Assembly: GCA_015501585.1 (NCBI GenBank)
Contig: JADNRY010000123.1
Span: forward strand, 1-64,000
Length of the DNA stretch: 64,000 bases
Source of the DNA: Rhodocollybia butyracea
Lineage: Eukaryota > Basidiomycota > Agaricomycetes > Agaricales > Omphalotaceae
Reading direction: 5' to 3'
Each line of letters opens with the position of its first letter. Positions within the stretch are counted from its first letter, which is position 1. Of the stretch, positions 32,346 through 45,173 are shown piece by piece. The position numbers were made by a program, and so were the translations under genes. Under the pieces are notes generated by a model that was given only the letters and a program-made list of their open reading frames with translations, ran no database searches and had not been told where the DNA came from.

Positions 32346-34942
32346 TGAGAGTTGTCTAGATACACACATCCGTATGGATCGTCAGTGTATAACGAGTCTG
32401 CTTAAAGTTATAGGAGACTAGGTTTGGCTGGGGTTAACTCTGGCTGGGGCTTGGAGTTTGACCTCGCGTTGGGTGAGAGGATGGAGGTGAAAAACAAATA
32501 AGTCAAGCCAGAACGTCTGAAAAGACGCTAACGAGCCTCAGCCGAAAGCGTGCAAAATGAGGCGAGGAGAGGCGAGGAGATGTCTCCGATTCTTACGGCG
32601 GGCCACTGAACTTATCCAGTATGACAACTTTCACCGCACTATGGTGCCTATACTACTTAGTACATGTCATGAAGACTTTCCACGTCTTTAGAGCGAGGAA
32701 ATAACTGACACTTGAATTCATGAAAGGATCCGGAAGCTGAAGTGAGTAACAGCATCGGACCGGCACTCTCCATATCCATTGATGTTCCTGGAATTTGGAA
32801 AACCGGAGACGTCTCCAGCAAAAAGATGTTATCTGTCGGGCCTGGCCCGCCGCCTGGCGTATGAAAACACTAGCGCCTGCAACGTGTATTGACGCGTGAT
32901 TTCCTTTTATGACACATTTCTTTTCTTCGGAGGCGTCTCTGGTAACTGGTTTTCCAGATAGCTGTCAATCGTCCCTGGAAAATCCCAGCTATACCGTCCT
33001 CCAGAGCGCACATTCACATTAATTGAACGTAATTGGTTTCTCTCTCCACCATCCTCTCAGCTACCGATTAGATCACAGCCAATCAGTGCATCTACCTCTC
33101 GTCCGCCGCTTATGTCGCCCATTATGTATTGACCTCGGTTTCATCTGAGATGCCTACCGAAAGAATAGCCCTGTTCCCAATTTGTCAGGCCTTTGACGAT
33201 TCCATGTGCGGACCGCTTGGCCAACTTTCTCAAACACGACACAAGGTTTGTTCGATGTTTGTTCGGTTTACGAGTCTGATGAGAGGCAGGTGGAAACGAT
33301 GAGACTGGTAAAGGAGCTAATATTCGTTCAAGTGCAAAATCCTTCTTCCACCGAGAACACGTTGCATGATATGCCTCGTTTCCTTCTTCTCTCACCTCTT
33401 TCTCCTTTTCCTCCAGTACGCTCTCCATCTCTTCCCTCCTCGCATCCCTACGGAAAACGTTGGCTTCAAAAGGCGGATACCATCTCTCGCTACTCGCGCC
33501 TCCAATGGAATGATACGAAGAAAAGGACGAAAAGAACGATTGAATGGAAGCGGGAGTTTTAGCCTGAGTTGATCGTGTTGGAGGCGAAGGTTGAAATTTC
33601 GAAACGTTGAAACGTTGAGGATGTCGATGAGGCCTTGAGGATGAGTCGGGGAAGATGTGAGTGATGGAATACTTTGATTTGGTTTGGTGATTTGGTTATT
33701 TGGTTTGGTGAACGTCAAACGCTGAGTACCGGGTACTAATCTGTTCACGTTTCGCGCTTTTGTTCACTAGCTTGATCAACGACTTCGACAATGGCGGCCG
33801 TCCAATGATCGACATGCGTCTTGAGAGGCAGTAGTCCCAGACAGCTGCGGCATCCAGTTTGGTGTTTGTCCGTCTTTTTTTTTTCGCGCAGGTGAATTGG
33901 CTGTCTTACCTATACCGTATCCGCGATTTCTGACTTCTGGCTTCTGGCGGCGTAATGCAGGAAAAGCCATTTCCGTCGGCGATGAGCCCACACAGCGATT
34001 CATCGGACGTACAAGAACAGGACGAATTCAAGAAACGGTACGAGACGATGAAGACCCAATTAGTGGCCCTACACTGAAGTAATGACAATCTCTTATAAAG
34101 GTCGAGCATCCATTAAGTTTACCCCTTTGAAAACCGCATTGCACAAGAAATCCCGTTCATTTACGCAGTATGTGTGCGTTGTCTGGTTGCAGCGCCGTTA
34201 TATATTGTTCCGGGGGGGGGGGCAGAAAATGATAGTAAGTTTAGTTTTGGCTTGGGCTGTAATGGTAGGTCTTTTGGCTTGCTGCCTGAGTGTATACATA
34301 TCCAGTACTTCGCTCGCATCGACACGGCGAGGCGAGCGGGGGTTTAGCGTGGGCGCATCGAGCTCGAGTATTTGCGTTACTACCTTGACTACTGATGCTC
34401 ATTTCTTTCATAGGCTAAGCCAAAGTCGCCAGGGTAGTCAAAAGTTGTTGATGTGAGTATGCGATGTTTATATATCATTTAGTCAGTGTTATTTTCAGTT
34501 TTCGGTTAAGTTATTCATTATTCATTATCGTTAACTGTGCGTGTACCGGTGCTGTACCATTGTTGTTGTTACTATTATAGACGCTATAATATGTTACTTA
34601 CGGTAACTCTTGTTGAATCTGGAACTTCTGTCCCCCGGGTTGAACTCCCAGAATGGGGGAGTTTTCAGACTTCTTGAACATCCTGGATGGGATTCAGAAT
34701 TTTAACCAAATGATTACTGTCCAGGCGGATTGCCTACCGACTCTGGAGGCCTTTTCAGCTGGTAGGCTCCAGAAATGTTAGGTTTTGCGAGAAGCTTGCG
34801 AGAAGCAAGATCTTAGGCTGAAACTGGGTATTTAGCCGCCGGGTTACATCATTTCTTCAGTTCTCCGACCAGTTTTAAAGGTTGCGCTTTGCTCGCTCTC
34901 AGAAGTCTTTGAAGAAGGCCAGCTCCAGGCTTTATTTACACC
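32346..34942. other. Long intergenic region
   Basis: Several open frames of 60-125 residues occur on both strands (for example 33206-33562 and 34082-34456), but none shows a recognised motif and several overlap each other on opposite strands. A (G)10 run lies at 34214-34223. No transposon ends were recognised. Confidence 0.45.
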
Positions 34943-36621
34943 ATGGCCAATGCAGCAATGACATGGAGGCACTTACTTGATTACCGTCCCACATCAACTC
35001 TTATCGTTCCCAAACCTTCCGACAGCACCGAAACACATCCTTTCACATGTACACACCCTCTCAGTCCGACAGACTTCCTCCGCCAATGCGGACTCGATAG
35101 TGGCACTGATATCGTGACCCGAATCACGAATGACTTTCGTTCATTTCTTCAAACGAACGGGATACTCGACGATAATCTGCCTGCTACGGTCGTCAGCGAT
35201 ATCGTGAGGCTTGACAGGGGTCTATCTGTATGCAGAGTCGCTACCGAAAGTGACATCGATAGACTGTTTCAAAATTGGTTTAGTTGTGCTACGTCGATAA
35301 TGAGGCAGCTTTTCTCATTAGTAGATGGACGGGGAGTCATTCAATCCAGACTATTCTCGCCATCGCTCATTTTTGGTAAAACTGATGATGCATGCATGTC
35401 CACCTTGCTCTGTGGGACCGCTGTCGAAGCATTAAATGCAGAGTTCAAACGGCCGCTCGTCCTCTCAACTCATCTTGGTGATATTATGACCGATCAAACA
35501 TACAAGCTGGAAGTACAGGCTAACGGTAAAGCGATGATTAGCAAGGTATGCTACCCATATCAACTACTATTTGCTCTCATTCATAGTTTCGAACCAGCTG
35601 TTCTTGCAAACTAAAGCAAACACTCCAGCAAAGGTTGGATTCTTTTTTGACGGATTGGCGGTCTCATTTATGGAGATACGTGAGTGCTTTTTTTGATAAT
35701 AGATCTTGTTCTGGCTGATGATAGAGTAAACGAAATTCAGCCTGGCCATTGGGCTGCTGTAATATCACAAATATACCGTATACATCCAAACCTCCCAACG
35801 TTACCACCTGAACTCTCGACTTATCTGCCTGCACCAGTGGATGCCATACCACTGTTACCTGTCTTAGTCTATCTTTTACTTCCGAACGCTACGCTCACAG
35901 AATCCAAACGACCCCAAATTTGCAATCCACTCACTGACGAAGAGAGGTCATTACCCCCTAGTAAGGTGAAGAATAGCGCTTCTGAGAAACCTACACCCAC
36001 TGGGCCCCAAAGTGTGTGTTTAACTCACGCTCACCCAGGATTTTATCTCATCGCTCTATTATCCAGATTCAACTCTCAGGTTCTAGCTTGGCGATGAAGC
36101 AAGTTGTATTTAGCCATCTTCTGCAACATGGCGAGCGGGCAGATGTTTATCGGGGTTTTCTCGATCATCATCCAGTTGTCTACAAAAGCTATCACAACTA
36201 CCAGCATGGAGAATTTCCATGTGAAGTTGCAGCGTACACTATATTGTCCGAGAAGCTTCCAGATATTATCCCTCGCTTCTATGGCTATTTCTTCGCTCAG
36301 AAGCCAGTCTGCCGATGCTGGGACCTTATTTGGGAGCCTCTGGACTGTTACGGTTGTGCAGAACTTGACAGACAAGCGACGGTACGTATGTGCTTGTTAT
36401 CGCTACGCTATCCTAACCTCTCTTCAAGTGCAACTGTGATGAAGATCGTTAAAAGTCTGCATGCAATTGGAATCAGGCATGGAGACTTCCAACCAAGAAA
36501 TCTGGTTGAGGATGGGAGTGGTACAATCAGAGTAATTGATTTTGAGTATTCTGAGCTGGACCATATTGATAGGAAGTGTGCAGAAGTGATGTACTCGAAA
36601 AGCTTGGAATTTCAAAAATGA
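34943..36621 (+). pseudogene. Kinase-like phosphotransferase gene, better preserved copy with a frame break
   Basis: Exon 1 (34943-35525) begins MANAAMTWRHLLDYRP and ends at a GTAAAG donor. Exon 2 (35587-35679) encodes TKANTPAKVGFFFDGLAVSF. Exon 3 starts near 35727 with NEIQPGHWAAVISQIYR. The kinase-like part has VYRGF, VVYKSYHN (probable nucleotide-binding lysine), a catalytic loop HGDFQPRNLV and IDFEYSELDH in place of a DFG-type motif. Compared with the copy at 15-1106, about 11 nt are missing and one added near 36302-36320 (between YGYFFAQ and ADAGT). This moves the frame ahead of the last intron (about 36382-36428), whose phase fits only the original frame. Unless that is repaired by splicing, the product is truncated. 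The substrate is unknown. Confidence 0.7.
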
Positions 36622-37857
36622 TGTAAAGCTTAGTATTATGCTATTACATTATCAATTAGCTCATTGTTACAATGAAAGTGGAAGAACGAAGACGAGGTAA
36701 ACATAATGGTAGGGCAGGTGTTTGGATGAACTCGATAACTTCAAAGAAGCAACAGCATGTGCCAGAGCATCAAGTGCGACCCATATTCGTGTTCGCGAAA
36801 GTTGTTCACAGAAGCGGGAGATTCGTCATTTACGATTGACGAAAGGGCAGAGTCTTGACTATGGTCTCCGTCGCTCATATTTTTATTTCCGCCCTCCAGG
36901 GAACAAGTTCCACTAATGAACCTCGGAAGAGCTCAATTCGGCAGTCCAACCAGCCTCCGCTTACAAGAGTAGACGTTCAAGTTGCACAGGCGGTGACAAT
37001 GGGTGTCGCTGGGTATCGGCGTAGGTACCTGTGTGGGTTGGGCTGGTGATATGTGTGAAGAAGGAGAATAGAATTCTTCGGTGTCAATTCGGTATGAACG
37101 GCAACTGGATGTGGACGGTGAAGGGTGGGGATCATCCGCTGGGTGAACAGAAGACAATAATGGAGAGGTGGTGGAGGGAAGTGGAAGTTGCTGTAGAGTA
37201 ACACGAGGATGAGTACGTGTGCGCGATTTGACTTCCATTGGGGCCTCCTATAGTGCGTGCAGATGCGACATGAGCTACGGTAAGACTATGTCCGAAATGA
37301 AGGGAGATATACACCAGGGGGGCCATCGCGTTGATAATAGCTGGAAATTCCGGTGGAAGGTCCAGATGCGCTAAGTCTTTATTTCAGGATGACCAGTATC
37401 TGTTTAGATGGAGAAGCTATTGTGGCGTCGCTGTCTTGCGAGATTGAGCAAAATCTTCAAGTTCGTCATATCCAGCTCCATTATGGTTTGACAGCGTTTG
37501 AGATAAAGCTCAAAAATCATCATGAAAATAAAGGACATCGCGTCGAGGACAAGAACTGTCGATAAAACGTTAACGTTCAACTTGAGCGCACGTATATCTT
37601 CAATGGAACAGAATCAGATCCTGAAGAGCTCGAAACACATGCACTAATGCTGGCGCACAAGAGTTACATAGACGAGAGGATGTAACTCTGGAGAGAGTTC
37701 TAGTAAGGACGAAGAGGAAGGAAGGAGGGATTTATTACACGGTTAAGCAGGATTGGATGACGTAACAAAGTGTTGAGCGCTTGAGCGTCTAAGTGCTCAA
37801 CTTAAACTCTCTCCTCTGCCAGTACCTTTCTTTGTTCTGATTTTGCTATGCTAAGCA
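36622..37857. other. Intergenic region with a Ser/Pro-rich open frame
   Basis: A minus-strand frame (36933-37238) encodes a Ser/Pro/Thr-rich stretch without a recognised domain. The stretch from about 37570 to 37857 should contain the VPS39 promoter and leader; a CT-rich segment lies just before its start codon. Confidence 0.4.
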
Positions 37858-40800
37858 ATGGCACCTTTTTTGACACCCAAAGTCGTACTGGCTGGGCTCA
37901 AGGAAAGAATTGAATCATTGCTGGTTCAAGGCATGGCTCGGTCCTTATTTAAGCCTCATTCAGAACTGATATTCCCTCCTGTAGATGGCAGGATTTATTT
38001 GGGAAGTTCTACAGGCAATCTACACGTGTACAGCCAGGACACTTCGGATCAAGGAGAGATGATTTTGACTGAAATTGAAGTAAAGAAGAGTTTGGCAAAG
38101 AGGTCCATCGAGCAACTGGGATTCATCAAAGATATCAATTCCATAGTGGTACTGTCTGGTATGTGATGATATGCAGCCTTTCGGTTACGTTGCCTAATAT
38201 CAGAGTAAGAGACAACCGTGACACTTTTTCCGCTTCCCTCATTTACCCCACCAACTTTGTTGTCTGCTGCAAAGGCCGCTTTCTCGTTTGGAATTCATTC
38301 ATTCACCTATCACACACAATCTGGACTTTACGAACAAGATGAATTCGCAAAACCCACCTCTATACCCGTGCTAATGACGTATTTGCTTGTTGGATGTCGC
38401 CGGAAGGTTGTAATATATTCTTGGAAGGACGGAGAGGCCCAGGATATGAAAGTACGTCTTCAGACATGCGTTAATGTTACTCAGTTAACCATATATCAGG
38501 AATACCCATTACCGCACTCACCTAGGATAATCACCTTCATGAACAACGACCTAGTATGCTTCGCATACTCTGCTACTGAATATGCGGTCTTCTCGATTTC
38601 CAAAATAACAGTGGCTGAGGTAGCAATGACCTTACCTGCTTCAGGACCAACTTCAACGATGGGAGCATTCACTGGTCTCTCAGGGTATATGACTCTCGGT
38701 CTTGGTGCCAAATCGAAACCTGGAGTTGTCAAGCTCAATGATGACAGTACGCTCATCGTGAAAGACAGTGCGTTCTATATGCTGAATAATGAATAACGTT
38801 GGATTTTTATCTCACACTACTAGACGAGGGCATTATCATTGGAACGGATGCGAGACCATCGAGGCCAGATTCTATTGGCTGGCAAGCTCCTCCTGAGGAA
38901 ATAGGCAAGTCGGCAAATCAGCGACCATTCAACTCTAACACCGTTATATCCAGCGTTTGTCAAGCCGTATCTCTTTTCTGTTCTACCTCCTGGATCTGTT
39001 CAATCGACAGACTCAGATCCTTCCCAAAACACAACCCCTATGAGCGCAGTCCAAATTCGCTCCGCCATATCGCTGCTTCCAACGCAAACATTCCTATATC
39101 CGTTCAAAGACTCATCAAAGTCATTATCTCCCTCTTCGCCAACTCCTCAACCTCCAAGTAATGCAACTATCCGATTAATGACCCCTTCTTCCGCGATAAT
39201 CAATCCTTCTATCTTCCTTTTAACAACACCGATAGACCGGACTACGGCTGCTGCTGAAGGAAGTTCCATCTGGAGGTTTGAGATGAAGCCCTGGGCCGCA
39301 CAGCTGGATGAACTCGTATTGGCTGGTCAGTACTTAGATGCGCTAAAGCTGCTTGACACCATAGATCTCAAGTCGCTTTCTGATAAAGTAAGTTTCATGT
39401 GATGTATATCAGTGCATGCATATCTCATACGCTTCTAATAGGACGACCGCCGAATCCAAATTAGGGCTTTGAACGCCGTCTCGGAATTCCAAGCAGGACA
39501 GTTCGACAAGGCCATCGAAACTTTTACAGAACTAAACATCAATCCGTTCAAGGTTGTCGCACTGTACCCCGAGTTCATCTCTGGTCGATTATCTGTCCCT
39601 CCCGAAAAATGGATCGAGTTGTACGGTGGCCCAAAACATGTGCCATCTGCCAATATTCCTGTCGCTAGTGAAACAGAGGCTAAGGATAGTGAACCTACCA
39701 AAGACGTTACTCATGAACGCTCAATGACCGCAACGAGTGAATTGTTGGATAGCTCAGGTCTAGCTAATACTGGGTCCATACGAGGCCGCCTGAAGGGACT
39801 TGGTGCATTCATGGGCGCCGCTGCACCTGTCCCTCCAAAAGATGACGATGCGGTCTCGATAAAATCTCAGGCTCCTAAACCTTCGAAGCCCAATGTTGAC
39901 GCCGGTGAGTATCACCTTTTGAAAGGGACAGGGAAGGCTAAATATAAGCGCAGACTATCACCGATCCGTAGAAAGCCTGGCGAGGAGTTTCCTTCCGGAT
40001 CGAAGAAGCAAGCTCGGTAAAGCACTGGATGAAGTCGGCATTACACCTGCTAATCAAGCTCATGACATCAAACCACTCTCAGCTACATCTGTTGAGGAGC
40101 TGTATGCGCTACCGAGTGCGCCTTTGTCTCAGCTCACACCAGAGCAGCTCCTTCGATATGCGCAGATCATAGATACGGCGCTCTTCAAGTCGTACCTCGT
40201 TGTACGACCTGTACTTGCAGGATCGTTGTTCAGGGTGCCCAATTGGTGTGAGGTCGAGGAAGTGGAGGAGGTATTGAAAGCAAGAGGGGTAAGCAGTTTT
40301 ATGTTCATGAACGCCACTTTATTGACGGTTAATAGATGTTTCGGGAGCTCAAGGATTTGTACAACCAGAAGAAAATGCATGGGAAAGCCCTTGAGCTCTT
40401 GCGACAGTATGTTATGCTTCCCATTTTCTGTGGTTGTTGTATTTATGAGTTGTCTAGACTTGGAGAAAAGGAAGATGTTATGGAGGACAGATTATTCGAT
40501 TCTATCCACTATTTACGCAAACTTGGTTCGGAATATATCGACCAAGTCTTCGAATCAGCACGGTGGGTAATTGAGCAAGACTCTGACCGGGCTCTTGAGG
40601 TGTGTTTGTTCCTTCTTGCAACCAATCCGTTCGTTAGCTGATAATTTGATGTAGATATTTAAATCCGACGACGTAGATCTACCCCGCGATCGGGTTGCTG
40701 ATTACTTGGAAAGAATCAGCCCGGTACTGTGTACGAAGTACCTGGAATACCTGATTCAGGAGAGGGGAGAGGAGTCTAATGACTTTCATGATCGGCTCGC

Positions 40801-41768
40801 AGAACTGTACGCGCGAATTACCCTTGATGCTAGGAAGAAGATGGATGATAGTCAGTGCTTGTCTTAGGGACATCGAGGCCGACCGAGCTTATTATTTACA
40901 GAACTATGGAAAGAATCGTATCGCAAGTTGCTCGAGTTTATTTCTACAACCATCCGCTATCGTGTGGACCGGCTGTATGGACTTTTATCCTCCGAAGGTA
41001 TATTTGCTGTCTGCCGTGACATGCGGTAGTTGATGTTTTTCCTAGACCTATACGAGGCTCGAGCAATACTGCTTGGTAAATTAGGCCGTCATGATCAAGC
41101 TCTCGAACTGTATGTCTATCGATTACAGGATTATCTCAAGGCTGAAGAGTGAGCTTGGCAATGCTATGTAACATCTGCGATACTAATCTGAACTAGGTAT
41201 TGCAAGCAATATCACCAACCAGAGGCAGAGACCAGCAATATCTTCCTCACCTTGCTTCGAATATATCTACGACCGACCATCAGGACCAATGTAGATCTGC
41301 TTAAACCAGCCCTCGAGCTGATCAGCCGACACAGTCGTCGTCTAGACACCACCGAAGCTCTTCAACTTCTCCCACCGCTAGTAACTCTAAATGACGTCCG
41401 AACCTTCCTCACCGAAAGTTTACGGATACCGATATTCGATACGCAAGTGGTGCGGCAAGTCAGCAAGGCGCGGGGTGATCAGGTGTCACGAAGGTTGATG
41501 TCGTTGCAGACGAAACGCGTGAAAGTGACGGATAGTCGAATGTTAGCAGAATTGACGATTGTACGGATCCAATGCTAATTGGAATTGATTTAGATGCCCA
41601 CAATGCCACAAGCGTATTGGACCTACGATTATTGCTGTTCATAGCCCAAGGTGCGACGAGTTAAGTCTATAGTTAGATTGGTACTCATGCTGCTTTATAT
41701 ATAGGGGCGAAGTCACTCATTTTGCATGTCGAGAAGCGTTTTCTCGAAGGTTGAACGAGGGAAGATGA
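37858..41768 (+). CDS. VPS39: Vacuolar sorting protein VPS39/VAM6 (HOPS complex subunit), 15 exons
   Basis: Tethering subunit of HOPS that binds the Rab7/Ypt7 GTPase and drives fusion at the vacuole or late endosome. The N-terminal CNH (citron homology) domain starts PKVVLAGLKERIESLLVQ and contains GRIYLGSSTGNLHVY. The middle is a clathrin-heavy-chain-like helical region (QLDELVLAGQYLDALKLL, YLRKLGSEYIDQVFESARWV, ARAILLGKLGRHDQALELYV). It ends in the Vps39 zinc finger CPQCHKRIG...THFACREAFSRR. Inferred exons: 37858-38158, 38210-38451, 38500-38767, 38824-38904, 38954-39387, 39442-39904, 39954-40288, 40336-40406, 40458-40599, 40655-40850, 40902-40997, 41046-41148, 41197-41541, 41594-41650, 41705-41768; 1065 residues with all phases consistent. 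The intron 38905-38953 has a GC donor. A further 54-nt in-frame segment (about 37930-37983) may be an extra GC-AG intron. Confidence 0.95.
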
Positions 41769-41769
41769 T

Positions 41770-42775
41770 GAATAGAGTATCGTTTTATTGTAACAGCGTA
41801 ATACGACTCTTTTCTCGTGAATCCTGGTTAGAAGCCATGTCACATGCGACTCAGTATTTACATTCGAACTTCTCTTCACCTCAATCATCAATGGCGACAA
41901 GTACTGATTATATTCCTCAAGAGGAAGAGACAGCAATGCAAACCTTTTATGAAGGCAAACGATGCGCTTTAACTCTGGTATCTGACTGACGCATAGAATG
42001 GACGCGTATGCTTACTCTCGACTCTGATCACTGGGTTGTCCATTTTCCTCTTAAACAAATTGCGGTCACTCATCGGTAGCTTGCCGGATGAAAGCTGGGA
42101 AACTACGCGTGGATCACCATCCTTCGTACGGGAAAACATCATACCAGGTGCCAGATTTCACCTTATGTTTACCGTTGTACTCGCTTTTACCTTCTGTCCA
42201 TAGTTTCGCTGGATCTTGAACCAGCTCGCGTTACACTTTTTTGCATGAAGACGTGCTAGCAAAGTTCTAGCATACGAGCAGGATGTAAAATAGGGTTTCC
42301 AAGTCCCGAGTAAACAGGAGAGATCCTGGGAGACCAGCATTTCAACAGCCTCGAGCCTTCGCCCACACCCATCGTAAGCACAATGCATCGGGTGGCGTCA
42401 ACCTTTCTATCCATCAGACTGCCCTGGTGTGGGTACATCCGACACTCCATTTCCGGTCATCGACACGCTTCTCTCGATCCCGTTCTCTGTAATATCCATA
42501 ACTCAGTGTCTGACCTACATGTTCAACCGTTCCTCTTACCAGGACTAACTGCTCCGAATGGCTCTTGCGATAACTAGTCTTTGGTCTTGGGACCCATCCT
42601 CAGATGAAGTCGCTATCGCTAGGACCTTCACTTCCGATTCCCCATATTCGGATCCGCCAGCAGCCGTTTGCATCCTTTACCTTTCCAGCCATATAATTCC
42701 CTTGACTGTCGATTGCTTGACTTGCGGAGTGGTGCTGTGAAGACCTTTCAATTTCACCTTACCTCTCACTAGCAG
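41770..42775 (+). repeat. Segmental duplication C, copy 1 (decayed gene-like sequence)
   Basis: Matches 43515-44072 and its continuation 45174-45520. Shared landmarks are AATGGCGACA..AC.GATT.TATTCCTC, GTACTCGCTTTTACCTTC, GAGATCCTGGGAGACCAG and CAGACTGCCCTGGTGTGG. Translated fragments (FLHEDMLAKV, DPGRPAFQQP, QTALVWLHLTLH) persist across copies in different frames, so a gene probably lies behind it, but no family was recognised. Confidence 0.65.
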
Positions 42776-43514
42776 TATATCACAGTCTGGATGAAGACAA
42801 GTCCAAGTCCATTCTGCTGTATCTCCTCGGGACATACGTAGTATATGTGTGTATTTATGATTGCCATTTTATCAACTAGTTGTTTGTAACTGAAGTGAAG
42901 AGTGGCCCATGCGCGTAAACCCTCCCTCCACGCAGAAAGCTGCCGATCGCACTATAGACTGCCGGTGCAGGAATCTGTGCGTGAACACCTCCTCAAAAAT
43001 CGAACGGAGAGCAACGAACATGGTGAGCCAGTATCATATGGGACGAAATGTGTCTTTCGAGACTATTTATATAAAAGTAATCAGTACCGAAACAGACATG
43101 CATGATTCACTCTTTGGGAAATGTTTTCGCATTCATTGCTGCTGTATTTGCGCATCGAGAGCCTTATGTTCCCGACCTCAGGTAGGTATATTTCAGGTGT
43201 GTAACTGACAGCCTCTGGAAGTGATATGTTCTGTAGTGAACTGTAACTCCTAGCGCCTTTCTTTTCTTTCTTTTCTTTGTATGTAGTCTCAGCGTTTGTG
43301 CGACGATGTGTTCAATGTGATGATAGCGTGTCCTAGCAGTAAAAATCGGGACGACTGTTTTTGGACAGTAAATATGAGTGTAAACGCGCCCATTGGGTGT
43401 ACATGTGCCAAACTGCACATCTCGCGGCCTCGCTGTCGAGGTCGTGCTCATCACGTGTCACGTTCTCTCTACGTCAGAGAGTACTAATCACGTGTCATGA
43501 CCTTCCTCAGATCC
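42776..43514. other. Unassigned spacer between duplicated segments
   Basis: Only short open frames. No motif, repeat end or RNA gene was recognised. Confidence 0.4.
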
Positions 43515-44072
43515 TCAGTCAATGGCGACAACAGCGTGTACCGATTCTATTCCTCGAGAGGAACACGCTGTGCTATAACCCTGGCATCTGAATACATAAT
43601 AGTAGACCGGGGACATATGTTCGCTCCTCTCGACTATTACACACTTGTATAATCTCCTCTGCGAATAAGTCATCACCTTCACTTAATGATAGCCTTCTTA
43701 GCTTGAATGGATGAAAGTTAGGAAGCTACGGGTGCGGTGGATCGCCATCCTATGAACGGCGCCGAAGTTCGGGAGAACATCATTCCGCGTGGGTGTTTCC
43801 TTATTTGTACTTTATGGTACTCGCTTTTACCTTCCGCTATAGTTTCGCTGAACATGCACGCCATCATGGACACTCAACCGGCTGTCGTTACACCCTTTTT
43901 GCATGAAGACATGCTAGCAAAAGTTCTAACATACGAGAGAGACATCAAACAATGGAGACTTCTCAATTTGCGAAATAACAGAGATCCTGGGAGACCAGAG
44001 TAGCGGGTATCCGGTACGTATCAGTACTCAGTGCTGAACTATCTTGCAATTTCCTGGCCCTTAAAGCTTAAG
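43515..44072 (+). repeat. Segmental duplication C, copy 2, left part
   Basis: Aligns with 41880-42345. It stops at the target site GCCTTATCC of the Mutator-like element and continues at 45174. A 88-residue frame (43737-44003) contains FLHEDMLAKV and NNRDPGRPE. Confidence 0.65.
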
Positions 44073-44081
44073 GCCTTATCC
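44073..44081. repeat. Left 9-bp target duplication (GCCTTATCC)
   Basis: Identical to 45165-45173 and directly outside the terminal inverted repeat. Confidence 0.85.
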
Positions 44082-45164
44082 CCAGTCAAAAGTCCGGATG
44101 GCCAGACCGGACCAGAGCGTGTAAAATAGAAACTGTTGGTACGATCCACTGTCATCCGCTCTGGTCCGAAAAATTGTACACTTGGCTAAAGTCAATATGC
44201 TCAGAACGGTTGAGAGTGTGCCATAGTGGTTCTGACTGATTTGAGTCGCTACAAGCAGATTTATGTACATTGCAAATCTGCTCAGATCGGACCAGTGACT
44301 CGGACCAGAAAGTTTTCAGGTCATTGCCTTATATGGCATACATTTCCGTAAATACGACGATACACGTTACAGTAGCGCTCAATGCATAAAAGTAATACTG
44401 TCCATCCTTCACCACGTCCTTCTCTTTCGGCTTCTCCTACTACGACTAGAAAGTAGTTAGACAGGGAGCTAAAGGAAGAATGAATAAAACTTACTAGCAC
44501 CTTTCGTTACTGCTAACGGTACCTAGCGTTCATTTCGGCACGCATATATCCCTCGCGAACCTACGATGATGACGACACCTGATAAGAGATTTGAGTGAGC
44601 AAAAATTCAATGGATAGACACCAAAACGTACTTTGCGTTAGGATATGCCGTGGATTTTCGTGCGGTATCAATATATCAATGTCGATGAGAGGCTGGCCAA
44701 TAGAGCAAGTCAGTATATATATCAAAAGAATAAAAGGACGCGTACAGTACTTCCGCTCGTGCCTAGAGAGATGGGCTTTGTGCAAGGGAATTTGGCAGTA
44801 GTGGTGGTGGTACGTGAGAGAGAAAGAGAGACCGAAGAAACTAGCGACAACACGTCACGCGTATCGACTTTCCCCAAATCCTTGCTTCCTTTCTTCCCCA
44901 ATTTTTGACTTGTCAAATTCCCCAAATCTTTAGCTAGGCGCGTGGCTTTGGCCAACTCTGATGCGTTCCATGCTCAACTTGTCGGAATCGTTGGCAATGT
45001 TGTCGGTTTCATGGATTCTGACGTCGGTAGTCGAGCTCGGTCAAGGAAGGGAGGAAGGAAGGAAGGAAAAGTCGGGCAAACAAGCAGCTCTCGTCAGATG
45101 AGATGTATGAGAAAGTTGATTTGATCCGCTCCGGTCCGTTTTCGCCATCCGGACTTTTGACTGG
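44082..45164. mobile_element. Mutator-like DNA element, non-autonomous
   Basis: The ends are inverted copies beginning CCAGTCAAAAGTCCGGATGG, exact for about 21 bases and recognisable for about 45. A perfect 9-bp duplication (GCCTTATCC) flanks the 1083-bp unit. A 9-bp target duplication is typical of Mutator-like elements. Open frames inside are short and opposed, with no MULE transposase or zinc finger. Further copies of CGGACCAG-type motifs lie at about 44155-44310. Confidence 0.85.
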
Positions 45165-45173
45165 GCCTTATCC
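45165..45173. repeat. Right 9-bp target duplication (GCCTTATCC)
   Basis: Partner of 44073-44081. Confidence 0.85.

Noticed and set aside
36933..37238. Ser/Pro-rich minus-strand protein
   Set aside because: No domain, no splice partners and low-complexity composition; kept only as a note on the intergenic region.
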